Source: Glaciecola sp964621345 (GTDB taxonomy: Bacteria; Pseudomonadota; Gammaproteobacteria; Enterobacterales; Alteromonadaceae). From it: 64,000 nucleotides of DNA. The stretch lies in contig CAZUON010000012.1 of assembly GCA_964621345.1 (NCBI GenBank), forward strand, positions 1-64,000. Direction: 5' to 3'. The stretch's first letter is position 1; every line of letters starts with the position of its first letter. Shown here piece after piece: positions 1-7,590 of this stretch. A program made the position numbers and the translations under genes. Under the pieces are notes generated by a model. It saw only the letters and a program-made list of their open reading frames with translations. It made no database searches and was not told the DNA's origin.

Positions 1-2
1 TG

Positions 3-1541
3 TTAGAAGGCATAAAATTAAGCCTTGAAACGATTTCTGATTATCATCATAAGGTGCGAATTGTGTCAACTTTGGGCACAACTAAGTGGGCCGATTTTCA
101 TTCTCGCGTTCTTCTAGACGAACAACATGACGTTGAAGGTTTTATTGCGACCTTCTCTGACGCTACCGAAAGTCATATCATTCAAGAAAAATTACGCCAA
201 GTAGCACAATTTGACACCCTAACCGGTTTAGCAAACCGAATGCTCTTGCAAGACCGCCTCGAGCAGGCATTTTTAAATGCACAGCGCGACCATTCTATAG
301 TAAGCATATTTTTTATTGATTTAGATGAATTTAAAAATATCAACGATACCTTAGGGCACGATGTTGGCGACCTTTTGCTTCAGCAAGTTTCAACACGTTT
401 GAGCAACATTCTGAGAAAAAGCGATACCATTGCTCGTTTTGGTGGAGATGAGTTTGTAGTACTACTAGGTAAGGATGACCATTTTACTGAAATTTTAGTT
501 GTTGCTGAAAAAATAATTGCGCTGTTAGCAGAACCCTTCACCATACAAAGCCATAGAGTATATGTCACCGTCAGCTTAGGGATTGCCCAAGGTAATCATA
601 GCGACAGCAACCCTGAAACCCTGCTAAAAAACGCCGATTTGGCCTTATACAGTGCAAAAAAAGAGGGCAAAAACACTTATCAGATATATAACCAAGAGTT
701 TGAACACGATACGGTTAAACGGCTAAATATATTAAATCAGCTGCGCTCAAATAGTGATATGTCCCGTTACATTCTACTTTACCAGCCCCTTTGTAATACG
801 GATGATAAAAGTATTAGGGGCTTTGAAGCATTGATACGATTTTTAGACGATGACGGTAAACTAGTCCCTCCCGATGATTTCATCCCCATCCTTGAGGAAT
901 CAGGGATGATTTTAGAGGTTGGGAAGTGGGTGATTAAACAAACTTGTAGGCAACTTTCGTTATGGCAAAAGCAAGGAGTATTTCCAGACAATGGATATTT
1001 GTCATTTAATGTATCAGCAAAACAATTGTTGAAACCTGGTTTTATTGACGACATCAAAGAATGTTGTACTCACTATAAAATAGAACCTAAGTACTTAGTG
1101 ATGGAACTAACAGAAACGGTCATCATCAATAAACCAGAGAAAATTCGCGTTATTTTAAATGAGGTTCGCGAATTTGGTATCCGTCTCGCGCTTGACGATT
1201 TTGGTACAGGTTATTCTTCGCTAAGCTATCTACAAAATTACCCCTTCGATATATTAAAAATCGATAAGAGCTTTATTGACGACCTATCGGAAAACAGCAA
1301 AGACACAAAGATTACAAAGGCCATTGTTGCGCTCGCCTCATCTATGAATTTAAGTGTTGCTGCAGAGGGCGTAGAAAATGAATTCGCTTACACTGCTATA
1401 AAAGAAATAGGCATCGACTTATTTCAAGGCTATTTTGTGAGCAAACCTATTTCAGCTGAAGATGCAGGTCTAAAACTTGAGGACACGCTATCTGATGCGG
1501 GATCTCGCTTCGATAATGATATCATCGATGACCTAAACTAG
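3..1541 (+). CDS. PAS-GGDEF-EAL cyclic-di-GMP turnover protein, 5' end outside window
   Basis: The reading frame is open from base 3, so the N terminus lies upstream of the window. The first ~45 visible residues resemble the end of a PAS/PAC sensory domain (trp-x-asp start, ending FSDATE). A GGDEF domain follows, with an intact GGDEF motif at bases 441-455. The EAL domain has its EAL motif at 825-833 and also ELTET, DDFGTGYSS, KIDKSF and the late EGVEN and FQGY segments. All signature residues of both domains are present, so the protein could both make and hydrolyse c-di-GMP. In such tandem proteins one activity often dominates, and which one cannot be read here. No transmembrane segment falls in the visible part. 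Confidence 0.93.
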   Translation, partial: LEGIKLSLETISDYHHKVRIVSTLGTTKWADFHSRVLLDEQHDVEGFIATFSDATESHIIQEKLRQVAQFDTLTGLANRMLLQDRLEQAFLNAQRDHSIVSIFFIDLDEFKNINDTLGHDVGDLLLQQVSTRLSNILRKSDTIARFGGDEFVVLLGKDDHFTEILVVAEKIIALLAEPFTIQSHRVYVTVSLGIAQGNHSDSNPETLLKNADLALYSAKKEGKNTYQIYNQEFEHDTVKRLNILNQLRSNSDMSRYILLYQPLCNTDDKSIRGFEALIRFLDDDGKLVPPDDFIPILEESGMILEVGKWVIKQTCRQLSLWQKQGVFPDNGYLSFNVSAKQLLKPGFIDDIKECCTHYKIEPKYLVMELTETVIINKPEKIRVILNEVREFGIRLALDDFGTGYSSLSYLQNYPFDILKIDKSFIDDLSENSKDTKITKAIVALASSMNLSVAAEGVENEFAYTAIKEIGIDLFQGYFVSKPISAEDAGLKLEDTLSDAGSRFDNDIIDDLN

Positions 1542-1545
1542 GCCA

Positions 1546-1932
1546 CTAACACTCCGCTTTTACTAAGCTTAGTAAATCGTTTTCATGGTAAGAATAAATT
1601 CGCATTTGAGCCTTAGGTTTTAATTGAACTAAAACTCGTTGCAATATCCCTAAGCGATAAAGCTTAAAGCCTGTCACTTGATATAAGCGGTGTAGCGCCA
1701 GCCCAATCATTGCAAGTTTTCGGCGCAGTCCTTTGTCGCTGCCGTCGTGCAATTTATTCAGAATAACCAAAATGTCGAATGCTCGGCCATAAAACGCAAT
1801 AGCGTCTGAGGCCATGCCCGCATCATTTAGTAATTGCGCTTCTTGTTCGTAACACCTTAAATAATGAATAGAACTATGGGAGTGTTCCAACACCCAAGAG
1901 GCATGTTTTTGAGATATAAATGTTGGCTGCAT
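1546..1932 (-). CDS. conserved-looking hypothetical protein, 128 aa
   Basis: I do not recognise a family. The product is soluble, apparently mostly helical, with no signal peptide. It has a central basic stretch (KGLRRKLAMIGLALHRLY) and a run of leucine/valine-rich helices. The ATG at 1932 has a good ribosome binding site (AGAGGA about 8 bases upstream), which supports it as a real gene. It ends four bases from the convergent GGDEF-EAL gene and lies 29 bases downstream of the small membrane protein gene on the same strand. The two may therefore be co-transcribed from the Fur-box promoter region at 2161-2179. Function unknown. Confidence 0.6.
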   Translation of the reverse strand: MQPTFISQKHASWVLEHSHSSIHYLRCYEQEAQLLNDAGMASDAIAFYGRAFDILVILNKLHDGSDKGLRRKLAMIGLALHRLYQVTGFKLYRLGILQRVLVQLKPKAQMRIYSYHENDLLSLVKAEC

Positions 1933-1961
1933 CTATTTATTCCTCTGTTAAATAGCCCTGA

Positions 1962-2150
1962 TTAAAATCTTTCATCCAGGGGGTTTTTCTGTTTATTAAC
2001 GGTGCGAATGTAAACGAATAATTTACTAACAAAGTACCCGAACGCCAAACATGCAAAAACCGCTAAGTCGAATATTAGATACATCATAATATTGTCACTA
2101 TTTTTTGTTAACTCGTTCAATATGGTCATATAGGGTTGTCTATTAAACAC
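1962..2150 (-). CDS. small single-pass membrane protein, Fur-box-associated
   Basis: 62-residue frame with one hydrophobic segment (about residues 23-46, YLIFDLAVFACLAFGYFVSKLFVYI) followed by a basic tail. The frame opens with GTG at 2150. ATG codons at 2129 and near 2090 are alternatives, and none has a convincing ribosome binding site. A strong Fur-box match lies 11 bases upstream of the GTG, so if translated the gene is probably iron-regulated. I recognise no family. The 128-residue gene downstream may be in the same transcript. Confidence is limited by size and uncertain start. Confidence 0.45.
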   Translation of the reverse strand: MFNRQPYMTILNELTKNSDNIMMYLIFDLAVFACLAFGYFVSKLFVYIRTVNKQKNPLDERF

Positions 2151-2160
2151 TCAACACATT

Positions 2161-2179
2161 AATGATAACGATTATCATT
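2161..2179. promoter_or_regulatory. putative Fur box
   Basis: AATGATAACGATTATCATT is a 19-bp inverted repeat. It matches the 7-1-7 Fur consensus (TGATAAT-N-ATTATCA) at 14 of 15 positions within 2163-2177. It lies immediately upstream of the small minus-strand membrane protein gene and 311 bases upstream of the plus-strand PstS-like gene. Control of the minus-strand pair is the simpler reading. Fur binding is inferred from the match alone. Confidence 0.75.
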
Positions 2180-2180
2180 T

Positions 2181-2490
2181 AGATTTACAACGATTTATTT
2201 GCAATTTATTAAGCATTAATTTTCGTGATAAAAAGTAAGGTTTTATGCCTCTACCCCCTCTAAAAACTTGACATTAAAGCGCTTCGATGTAACTCTATGC
2301 GAGCATTTTTCTGGTCGGATGACAGACCTGTGCTATCAATGTACAGAAGATAAACGTCGACGCTAGAGGGCACAGTACAAAACACACTCAACATAGTTTG
2401 AAACTCTGCATTAAACACCGAGAAAAGGTGAAATTGATGTGGGGTAAGACGGCTATGAGATTACAATAATAATCTAAGGAAAGGACAAAA
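2181..2490. other. 310-base gap with no gene; leader of the PstS-like/porin operon
   Basis: No open frame or RNA gene is recognisable. The end holds a strong ribosome binding site (AAGGAAAGGA) for the gene at 2491. A single CTGTCAT half-element occurs on the minus strand near 2320, but I find no second half at Pho-box spacing. The promoter for the downstream operon presumably lies here. Confidence 0.5.
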
Positions 2491-2904
2491 ATGAAACGCA
2501 TTATTGGTGCTACCTTAATCGGCACCCTCTTCAGTTTACAAGCCTTAGCTGATGTGGTCGTTGTCGTTAGCCCTGACAACGACGCAGCAATATCGGCGCA
2601 AGCCGTAAAACGCATTTTTTTGGGTAAAGAAAATGAGTTTTCTACTGGCGTAATCCCTACACCCGTCAACCACGAAAGTAACAGCGATATTCGCCGTGAA
2701 TTCGAAAGTGAAATGATTGGTCGTAGTTCAGCACAAATTTCTGCGCAATGGTCAAAATTGATCTTTACTGGACGCGGTAAACTTCCACAAGAAGTCGCTT
2801 CAGACGCAGAGCTTATTGAGCTTATTAAGCAAGATAGCACAGTCATTGGCTACATCGATGCTGAATCCGTAACTGCTGACGTAAAAGTCGTAAACTTAGA
2901 CTAA
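2491..2904 (+). CDS. short PstS-like periplasmic substrate-binding protein
   Basis: 137 residues with a signal peptide (cleavage probably after QALA, ~residue 20). The mature part, beginning DVVVVVSPDN, fits the short PBP-like proteins annotated as phosphate ABC transporter substrate-binding, with the pattern ISAQAVKRIFLGK, an SAQISAQWSKLIFTGRGK stretch and a C-terminal VIGYIDAESV. It is about half the length of a true PstS (~300 aa), and no pstCAB genes are nearby, so a role in classical high-affinity phosphate import is doubtful. The porin-like gene starts 10 bases downstream, giving an operon and suggesting that a periplasmic binder and an outer-membrane channel act together. The ligand is not proven. 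Confidence 0.8.
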   Translation: MKRIIGATLIGTLFSLQALADVVVVVSPDNDAAISAQAVKRIFLGKENEFSTGVIPTPVNHESNSDIRREFESEMIGRSSAQISAQWSKLIFTGRGKLPQEVASDAELIELIKQDSTVIGYIDAESVTADVKVVNLD

Positions 2905-2914
2905 GGAGCTTGTC

Positions 2915-4033
2915 ATGAAAAAAGTATTACTAGCAACAGCAATAAGCATGGCGCTTGCATCTCAAGCCCAAGCAGAAGTTCGTATCAATGGTTTTGCAAA
3001 CTTCGTAGGCGGCATGACCGGAAGCGATGAAAGCGTTTATGGATATGACGACGGCGTTAGTTTCAGTGAAGAGAGTTTGTTCGCATTACAAGCAAGTAGC
3101 GACATCAATGATAGAATGACCGCTACGGTACAAATACTTGCCCGCGGTGTTGACGACTATGACGTTGATTTTGAATGGGCATACATTACCTATCAAGCGA
3201 CTAACAATACGTCAGTATCAGCAGGACGTTTTCGCTTACCGTTATTCCGTTTCTCAGACTCACTAGACGTAGGTTACTCACATCACTGGGTTGCAGCACC
3301 GCGTAACGTATATGACATTCCTTTTAATGACCTTGACGGTTTCCGTGTAGATTATTCAAACTTTGTCGGTAATTGGGAATTTGAATTAGGCGCAGCTTAC
3401 GGTACCTTTAAAAATGACGTTGCTGGTGGCGAAATCAAAGGTGATAACGCATATATAGCAAGTGCTGAAATATCGAATGATTGGTTCAGTCTTCGTGGTG
3501 TTTATGGCGGCGCGAAAACAACATTTGACCAAGCTCAATTGAACGATATCATTGGTGGCGTATCTGCAGCTAGCCCAAGCTTTGGTGACTTCCTGGCAAT
3601 TGATGAAGACACTGCAAACTACTATGGTGTTGGTGTAGAAATCGATCAGGGAAGCTGGTTCATTGGTGCTGAATATACTGAAATCGACATTGAAGAGTCT
3701 TACACACCAAATGATACTGCTTGGTATGTGACCGCAGGTTTACGTGCAGGAAAGTGGACCCCATCGGTAACCTATGAATCGTTTGAAGGCGATGAAGTAA
3801 AAGGGTTAGATGAACTTGCACAACTACCGCCAGAACTTCAAGCAGCCTTAAGACCGGTTGTATTTGGCCTTAATGCTCAATTCGCTGAAAGCTACGATGT
3901 AGCCACAGTGAGTCTTCGTTATGAATTTGATACCAATGTAGCCCTAAAAGCTGATTTTAGCCGCTACACTGATACTTTGAATAACGATACCGAAACATCA
4001 CTTGGAAGAGTAGCAATCAACTACGTATTCTAG
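2915..4033 (+). CDS. porin-like outer-membrane beta-barrel protein
   Basis: 372 residues. A signal peptide ends in SQAQAE (~residue 20). Amphipathic alternation continues to a C-terminal strand ending in phenylalanine (LGRVAINYVF), the usual signature for assembly into the outer membrane by BAM. The sequence fits porin-like proteins of marine gammaproteobacteria. The start has a near-ideal ribosome binding site (AAGGAG, six bases upstream) and lies 10 bases after the PstS-like gene. A rho-independent terminator follows 17 bases after the stop. Its substrate is unknown; the partner gene hints at an anion such as phosphate, which is inference. Confidence 0.8.
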   Translation: MKKVLLATAISMALASQAQAEVRINGFANFVGGMTGSDESVYGYDDGVSFSEESLFALQASSDINDRMTATVQILARGVDDYDVDFEWAYITYQATNNTSVSAGRFRLPLFRFSDSLDVGYSHHWVAAPRNVYDIPFNDLDGFRVDYSNFVGNWEFELGAAYGTFKNDVAGGEIKGDNAYIASAEISNDWFSLRGVYGGAKTTFDQAQLNDIIGGVSAASPSFGDFLAIDEDTANYYGVGVEIDQGSWFIGAEYTEIDIEESYTPNDTAWYVTAGLRAGKWTPSVTYESFEGDEVKGLDELAQLPPELQAALRPVVFGLNAQFAESYDVATVSLRYEFDTNVALKADFSRYTDTLNNDTETSLGRVAINYVF

Positions 4034-4050
4034 CCAAGCGAGCCCATGTC

Positions 4051-4077
4051 AGGCCCACCTTTGCGTGGGCCTTTTTT
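4051..4077 (+). terminator. intrinsic terminator after porin gene
   Basis: Eight-base GC-rich stem (AGGCCCAC pairs with GTGGGCCT), six-base loop, then a T run at 4072-4077. It closes the PstS-like/porin operon, so the coiled-coil gene downstream probably has its own promoter or depends on read-through. Confidence 0.9.
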
Positions 4078-4127
4078 AACTCACTTATTTGTGAGCCAAC
4101 GCTTAAGCATTAGGACTTTTTATTATT

Positions 4128-5204
4128 ATGGAAAATTCATTTAAGCCTTCGCCAAAATTAAAAGTTTTGATGGGAATAGCAGCATGCCTCGTGCTGATTT
4201 CATTATATTTTTTCATCATGGCTATGATTCATTCGCCAAGCGATAGTCCTAATAGCAATGCACACTCCAATATATCAAGTTCCGAAATAGCAGCCCTTAA
4301 TGCAAAAATTACAAGTATTGAAAATCAACGCACAGCGCTACAGGCTAGTCTAGATGAAAAACAATCCTTAATTGAAGAGCTTCAGTCACAAAGTGCGCCA
4401 GCGCAATGCGAACAAGATGAACAAAGCGACACGCTACTTGAGGAAAAAAATGTATGCGAGCAAAGACTAAGTAGTGCTCGCACAGAATTGAGCGGTACTC
4501 AACGTTCTTTGCAAACCATGGCAAGTGAATTAGCCGTATTGAAAGAACAAAATGAAGAGCTTGCACAAGTAAGTACTGAAAACACTCGCGAGCAAGATAT
4601 TGCGGCTCAAGAAAGTGAGCGTCTAGCAGCTGAAACGCTTGCCTTGATGACCGAAGAAAATGCGGTATTAGTGGCGCGAATTGCTGAAGTAGAGGCAGAA
4701 TTAGAAGAAACTAAGCAAAATGTGGTCGACAGTGCCAGTCTTAATTTACTGCAATTACAGTTAACCAGTGCGGAAGACGAAAACACACGTTTACTTAGCC
4801 AACTAAACGAACTCCAAGCACAAAGCGTTCAACAGAGTGAGACCGAACAAACTCCAAGCGACGAAGGCGATGATTCGGTCATTTCATTTAATGAGCTTGC
4901 GCATACTAAGTTTGAAGCAAGCCCTAGCTTATGCGCAACAGAATTTGCGGATGGACGTATTTGTGTTGAGTCTGTGGAAGTTGAGCTAAGCTTCAACTTT
5001 AATCCAAACGGTTTTGTTCGCTTTCGCTTAGTTGGGCCCGATGGCGATACGATCGATAGACAGTCGGTGGCTGGCCGCACAATCAACACCGTTAGCTTTG
5101 ACCTTGACCCTGAAGACGGTGCGCTACCTGGTGAATACACAGTGGAATTTAATATCGACGATGTATTCAACAACTATAAAGCATCTGAAACCTTCGTTCT
5201 GTAA
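4128..5204 (+). CDS. membrane-anchored coiled-coil protein with C-terminal beta domain
   Basis: 358 residues, no named family recognised. An N-terminal transmembrane segment (residues ~13-33) serves as a signal anchor, giving a periplasmic body. Residues ~50-240 form a long, glutamate/glutamine/leucine-rich coiled coil with two cysteines near residues 93 and 109. The last ~90 residues look like a compact beta-sandwich (VEVELSFNFNPNGFVRFRLV, then a GEYTVEFNID strand), with another cysteine pair around CATEFADGRIC. The layout suggests a periplasmic spacer or scaffold. It follows the porin operon behind a terminator. AGGA lies about 12 bases before the ATG. Confidence 0.75.
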   Translation: MENSFKPSPKLKVLMGIAACLVLISLYFFIMAMIHSPSDSPNSNAHSNISSSEIAALNAKITSIENQRTALQASLDEKQSLIEELQSQSAPAQCEQDEQSDTLLEEKNVCEQRLSSARTELSGTQRSLQTMASELAVLKEQNEELAQVSTENTREQDIAAQESERLAAETLALMTEENAVLVARIAEVEAELEETKQNVVDSASLNLLQLQLTSAEDENTRLLSQLNELQAQSVQQSETEQTPSDEGDDSVISFNELAHTKFEASPSLCATEFADGRICVESVEVELSFNFNPNGFVRFRLVGPDGDTIDRQSVAGRTINTVSFDLDPEDGALPGEYTVEFNIDDVFNNYKASETFVL

Positions 5205-5210
5205 GCCGAT

Positions 5211-5237
5211 GGGCGCTTATTTTCAAGATAAGCGCCC
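5211..5237. terminator. hairpin between convergent genes
   Basis: Perfect 10-bp inverted repeat GGGCGCTTAT / ATAAGCGCCC with a 7-base loop, between the convergent coiled-coil and PLP-enzyme genes. There is no clear T run on either side, so it is only a probable bidirectional terminator. Confidence 0.55.
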
Positions 5238-5260
5238 GCAATAACAAAATGAAGTATCAG

Positions 5261-6919
5261 CTACGATGCACGTGTATGTTGCTCCTGCTTCAGTTCATCT
5301 AGCGCATCCTGCGGTAAACTAAACCAAATTAGCGCTTTTAGCGACTCACAAAAGCTAAGTGATTCACTTTTTTGTAGCATCGGCGGATTAAGTAGCCGTT
5401 GTTCGGCCTCTGTAAGCAGTTGTTCGTAGTTCACTCTCACAACCGTTGGTGCAGTGCAGTGTAAGTCAGCAAAACTAAAATCTTGCAAATTCGCTTTTAA
5501 TGTAAGTGCCTTACCAGCATAGCGCCATAATCCTTTTTGCAGATCAGCAGCATAAAAGGGTAATAATCGCCATCCATGCTCGGCGACTAATTTAAGTGCA
5601 CGAAGAATATAAGACACTTCGTCTTCACTTAAAAAATAATTAAAATTGAGACGTGTCCAACCTGGTCGTAAGAGCATATTGCCTAGCTCTATTTGCGTTT
5701 CAATTTCGTGGCTGTATTTCTCGTCCATATTAAGTAAAATATGCGCATACGGTCCAGCACATGAGCATCCACCACGCACTTGTATGCCAAACAAATCATT
5801 CAGTAAGGCAGTTACAAAACCGTAGTGCAAATCTTTACCTTGATGCTTTATTCTAAATGAGAATATCGACAACTTATCCACATCTTTAGGCCCTAATAGT
5901 TCAATTTCAGGGACGTTTTCAAAAAAGGCGGTTACCCGCTCCACCATGGCAAGTTCATGCTCCATGATGGCATCGGTACCTACTTCTTGCTGTAGTTTAA
6001 ATACTAAGCCAGTACGAATAGACTCAACGATAGCCGGCGTGCCGCCCTCTTCTTTGCGCTCTGTGTCGCTCACATAGCGGTGTTTATTCGGGCTAACAAA
6101 AGATACCGTACCGCCGCCAACCAGTGCAGGTACTGAATTATTTAATAGCGCTTCTTTGACTACTAACACCCCGCAAGTACCCGGTCCCCCTACAAATTTG
6201 TGAGGCGATAAGAACACCGCGTCAATGGGTGCAATAGCATTCATATCAATGGGCACATAAGGCCCAGCAGCGGCATAATCCCAAAACGATAGTGCTCCGT
6301 GCTGCTTTAATAACGCAGTAATACACTTAACTTTAGTCAAAATACCGGTCACATTAGAGGCAGCCGAAAAGCTTCCAATTTTTATTGGGCGCGCTTTATA
6401 TTGAGTCAATTTTTGCGCCAATACATCTTGGTCAATTTGCCCCTGTTCGTCGAAAGGTATAGTCACTACATCTGCAATACTCTCTCGCCACGGTAACTCA
6501 TTCGAATGATGTTCGTAGGGGCCTATAAAAACAACAGGACGCAAGCTGTGTTTTTCTGTATTGAGATTTTCCTCACATTTACGCAACCCCATTATATCGA
6601 TAATTTTATTAATAGCCGACGTTGCCCCTGCCCCACAAAAAATCACTTTATCTTGTTCACTGGCATTCACCGCTTGTTTAACTAAGTCCCGCGCCTGCTC
6701 ACGTAAACAGGTAGTTTGCGCGCCGGTAAATGAGGTATCGGTATGGGTGTTTGCATACCATGGCAATACATTGTGACGAATGTAGTCTTCAATAAAGGCT
6801 ACGCTTTTACCTGACGCGGTGTAATCAGCATACACAAGCGGGCGCTGGCCAAATGGGCTCTCAAATACCGCGTTTGCACCAATCACAGAAGACCTAATTT
6901 TTTGCATCAAAGTATGCAT
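5261..6919 (-). CDS. class V aminotransferase-fold PLP enzyme (cysteine-desulfurase-like)
   Basis: About 552 residues from the ATG at 6919, which has GGTG six bases upstream; a GTG at 6922 adds one codon. It has the class V PLP fold: the histidine motif THTDTSFTG near the N terminus, the lysine that would bind PLP in LSPHKFVGGPG (~residue 240), and a cysteine in VRGGCSCAGPYAH (~residue 384), where desulfurases carry the persulfide cysteine. SufS/CsdA proteins are ~400 residues, so the ~130-residue C-terminal extension is unusual. No suf or isc genes are nearby. The divergent neighbour is an Lrp/AsnC regulator, which points to amino-acid-responsive control. Cysteine desulfurase, selenocysteine lyase or another amino-acid lyase are all possible. 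Confidence 0.85.
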   Translation of the reverse strand: MHTLMQKIRSSVIGANAVFESPFGQRPLVYADYTASGKSVAFIEDYIRHNVLPWYANTHTDTSFTGAQTTCLREQARDLVKQAVNASEQDKVIFCGAGATSAINKIIDIMGLRKCEENLNTEKHSLRPVVFIGPYEHHSNELPWRESIADVVTIPFDEQGQIDQDVLAQKLTQYKARPIKIGSFSAASNVTGILTKVKCITALLKQHGALSFWDYAAAGPYVPIDMNAIAPIDAVFLSPHKFVGGPGTCGVLVVKEALLNNSVPALVGGGTVSFVSPNKHRYVSDTERKEEGGTPAIVESIRTGLVFKLQQEVGTDAIMEHELAMVERVTAFFENVPEIELLGPKDVDKLSIFSFRIKHQGKDLHYGFVTALLNDLFGIQVRGGCSCAGPYAHILLNMDEKYSHEIETQIELGNMLLRPGWTRLNFNYFLSEDEVSYILRALKLVAEHGWRLLPFYAADLQKGLWRYAGKALTLKANLQDFSFADLHCTAPTVVRVNYEQLLTEAEQRLLNPPMLQKSESLSFCESLKALIWFSLPQDALDELKQEQHTRAS

Positions 6920-7020
6920 CACTTACACCGCTCATGTTTGATTCCTAAAAAACACAGTGTAGGCGTTAATACGCGGAACATTATGCCTAATACACCGTAA
7001 AATTAATTTTAACTGAAACG

Positions 7021-7053
7021 TTTGTTCGGTTATTATTAAATTTTCCGAACAAA
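7021..7053. promoter_or_regulatory. inverted repeat, probable Lrp/AsnC-family operator
   Basis: TTTGTTCGG at 7021-7029 and CCGAACAAA at 7045-7053 form a perfect 9-bp inverted repeat with a 15-base centre, rich in AT. It sits just upstream of the Lrp-type gene (ATG at 7065) and 102 bases from the divergent PLP-enzyme start. This is the expected place for a site used for autoregulation and for control of the divergent gene. Binding is inferred. Confidence 0.6.
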
Positions 7054-7064
7054 AAGGATGAAAA

Positions 7065-7532
7065 ATGCAAGCGCAGCTAGACAAAACAGATATGGCTATT
7101 CTTCGTCTCATGCAAAAAGACGCGTCTTTATCCGTTGGCGTATTAGCCGACAAAGTTAGCATTTCAAAATCGGCTTGCTGGCGGCGCATACAAAAGCTAG
7201 AGGAGTCTGGGGTCATTGCGCACCGGGTTACGCTACTGAATCCGGAAAAGATTGGGCTTTCTTTGACCGTGTATATTTCAGTACGCACCAGCGAGCACAA
7301 TCAAAGGTGGGCGGAAAACTTTCAGCAAACGGTTGAAAACATAGACGGGGTTACCGAGGTTTATCGGATGGGCGGCGACGTTGACTATCTGCTAAAGGCG
7401 GTAGTGAGTGATATGAAGGGCTACGACCAACTCTATCAACGGTTGATTCATGCTGATCTGTTTGAAGTTACTGCTGGTTTTGTTATGGAAACAATGAAAC
7501 ATACCACTGTATTGCCTATTTTAAATAAATAA
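7065..7532 (+). CDS. Lrp/AsnC-family transcriptional regulator
   Basis: 155 residues, the normal size. The N-terminal winged helix-turn-helix (LDKTDMAILRLMQKDASLSVGVLADKVSISKSACWRRIQKLEESGVI) is followed by an RNP-like alpha/beta effector-binding and oligomerisation domain (VYRMGGDVDYLLKAVV). The start is preceded by AAGGATG at good spacing. It is divergent from the PLP enzyme and carries an inverted repeat in its own promoter region. Proteins of this family usually control an adjacent amino-acid metabolic gene, so the PLP enzyme is the likely target. The effector is unknown. Confidence 0.93.
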   Translation: MQAQLDKTDMAILRLMQKDASLSVGVLADKVSISKSACWRRIQKLEESGVIAHRVTLLNPEKIGLSLTVYISVRTSEHNQRWAENFQQTVENIDGVTEVYRMGGDVDYLLKAVVSDMKGYDQLYQRLIHADLFEVTAGFVMETMKHTTVLPILNK

Positions 7533-7560
7533 GCAGAGCATGACACTCCATGCTCTGCTT
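7531..7560. terminator. bidirectional terminator hairpin
   Basis: Perfect 12-bp stem AAGCAGAGCATG / CATGCTCTGCTT with a 6-base loop, between the Lrp gene and the convergent GH3 gene. It is followed by a T-rich stretch (TTATTTATTT) when read on the minus strand, so it probably ends the GH3 transcript as well as the regulator's. Its first two bases overlap the regulator's stop codon. Confidence 0.75.
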
Positions 7561-7590
7561 ACATTTAGCCGGGCTTTATTGTAAAAGCGC

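Noticed and set aside
2300..2345. Possible Pho box upstream of the PstS-like gene
   Set aside because: Only one CTGTCAT half-element is visible and no second half at the required spacing, so phosphate control is not supported by sequence.
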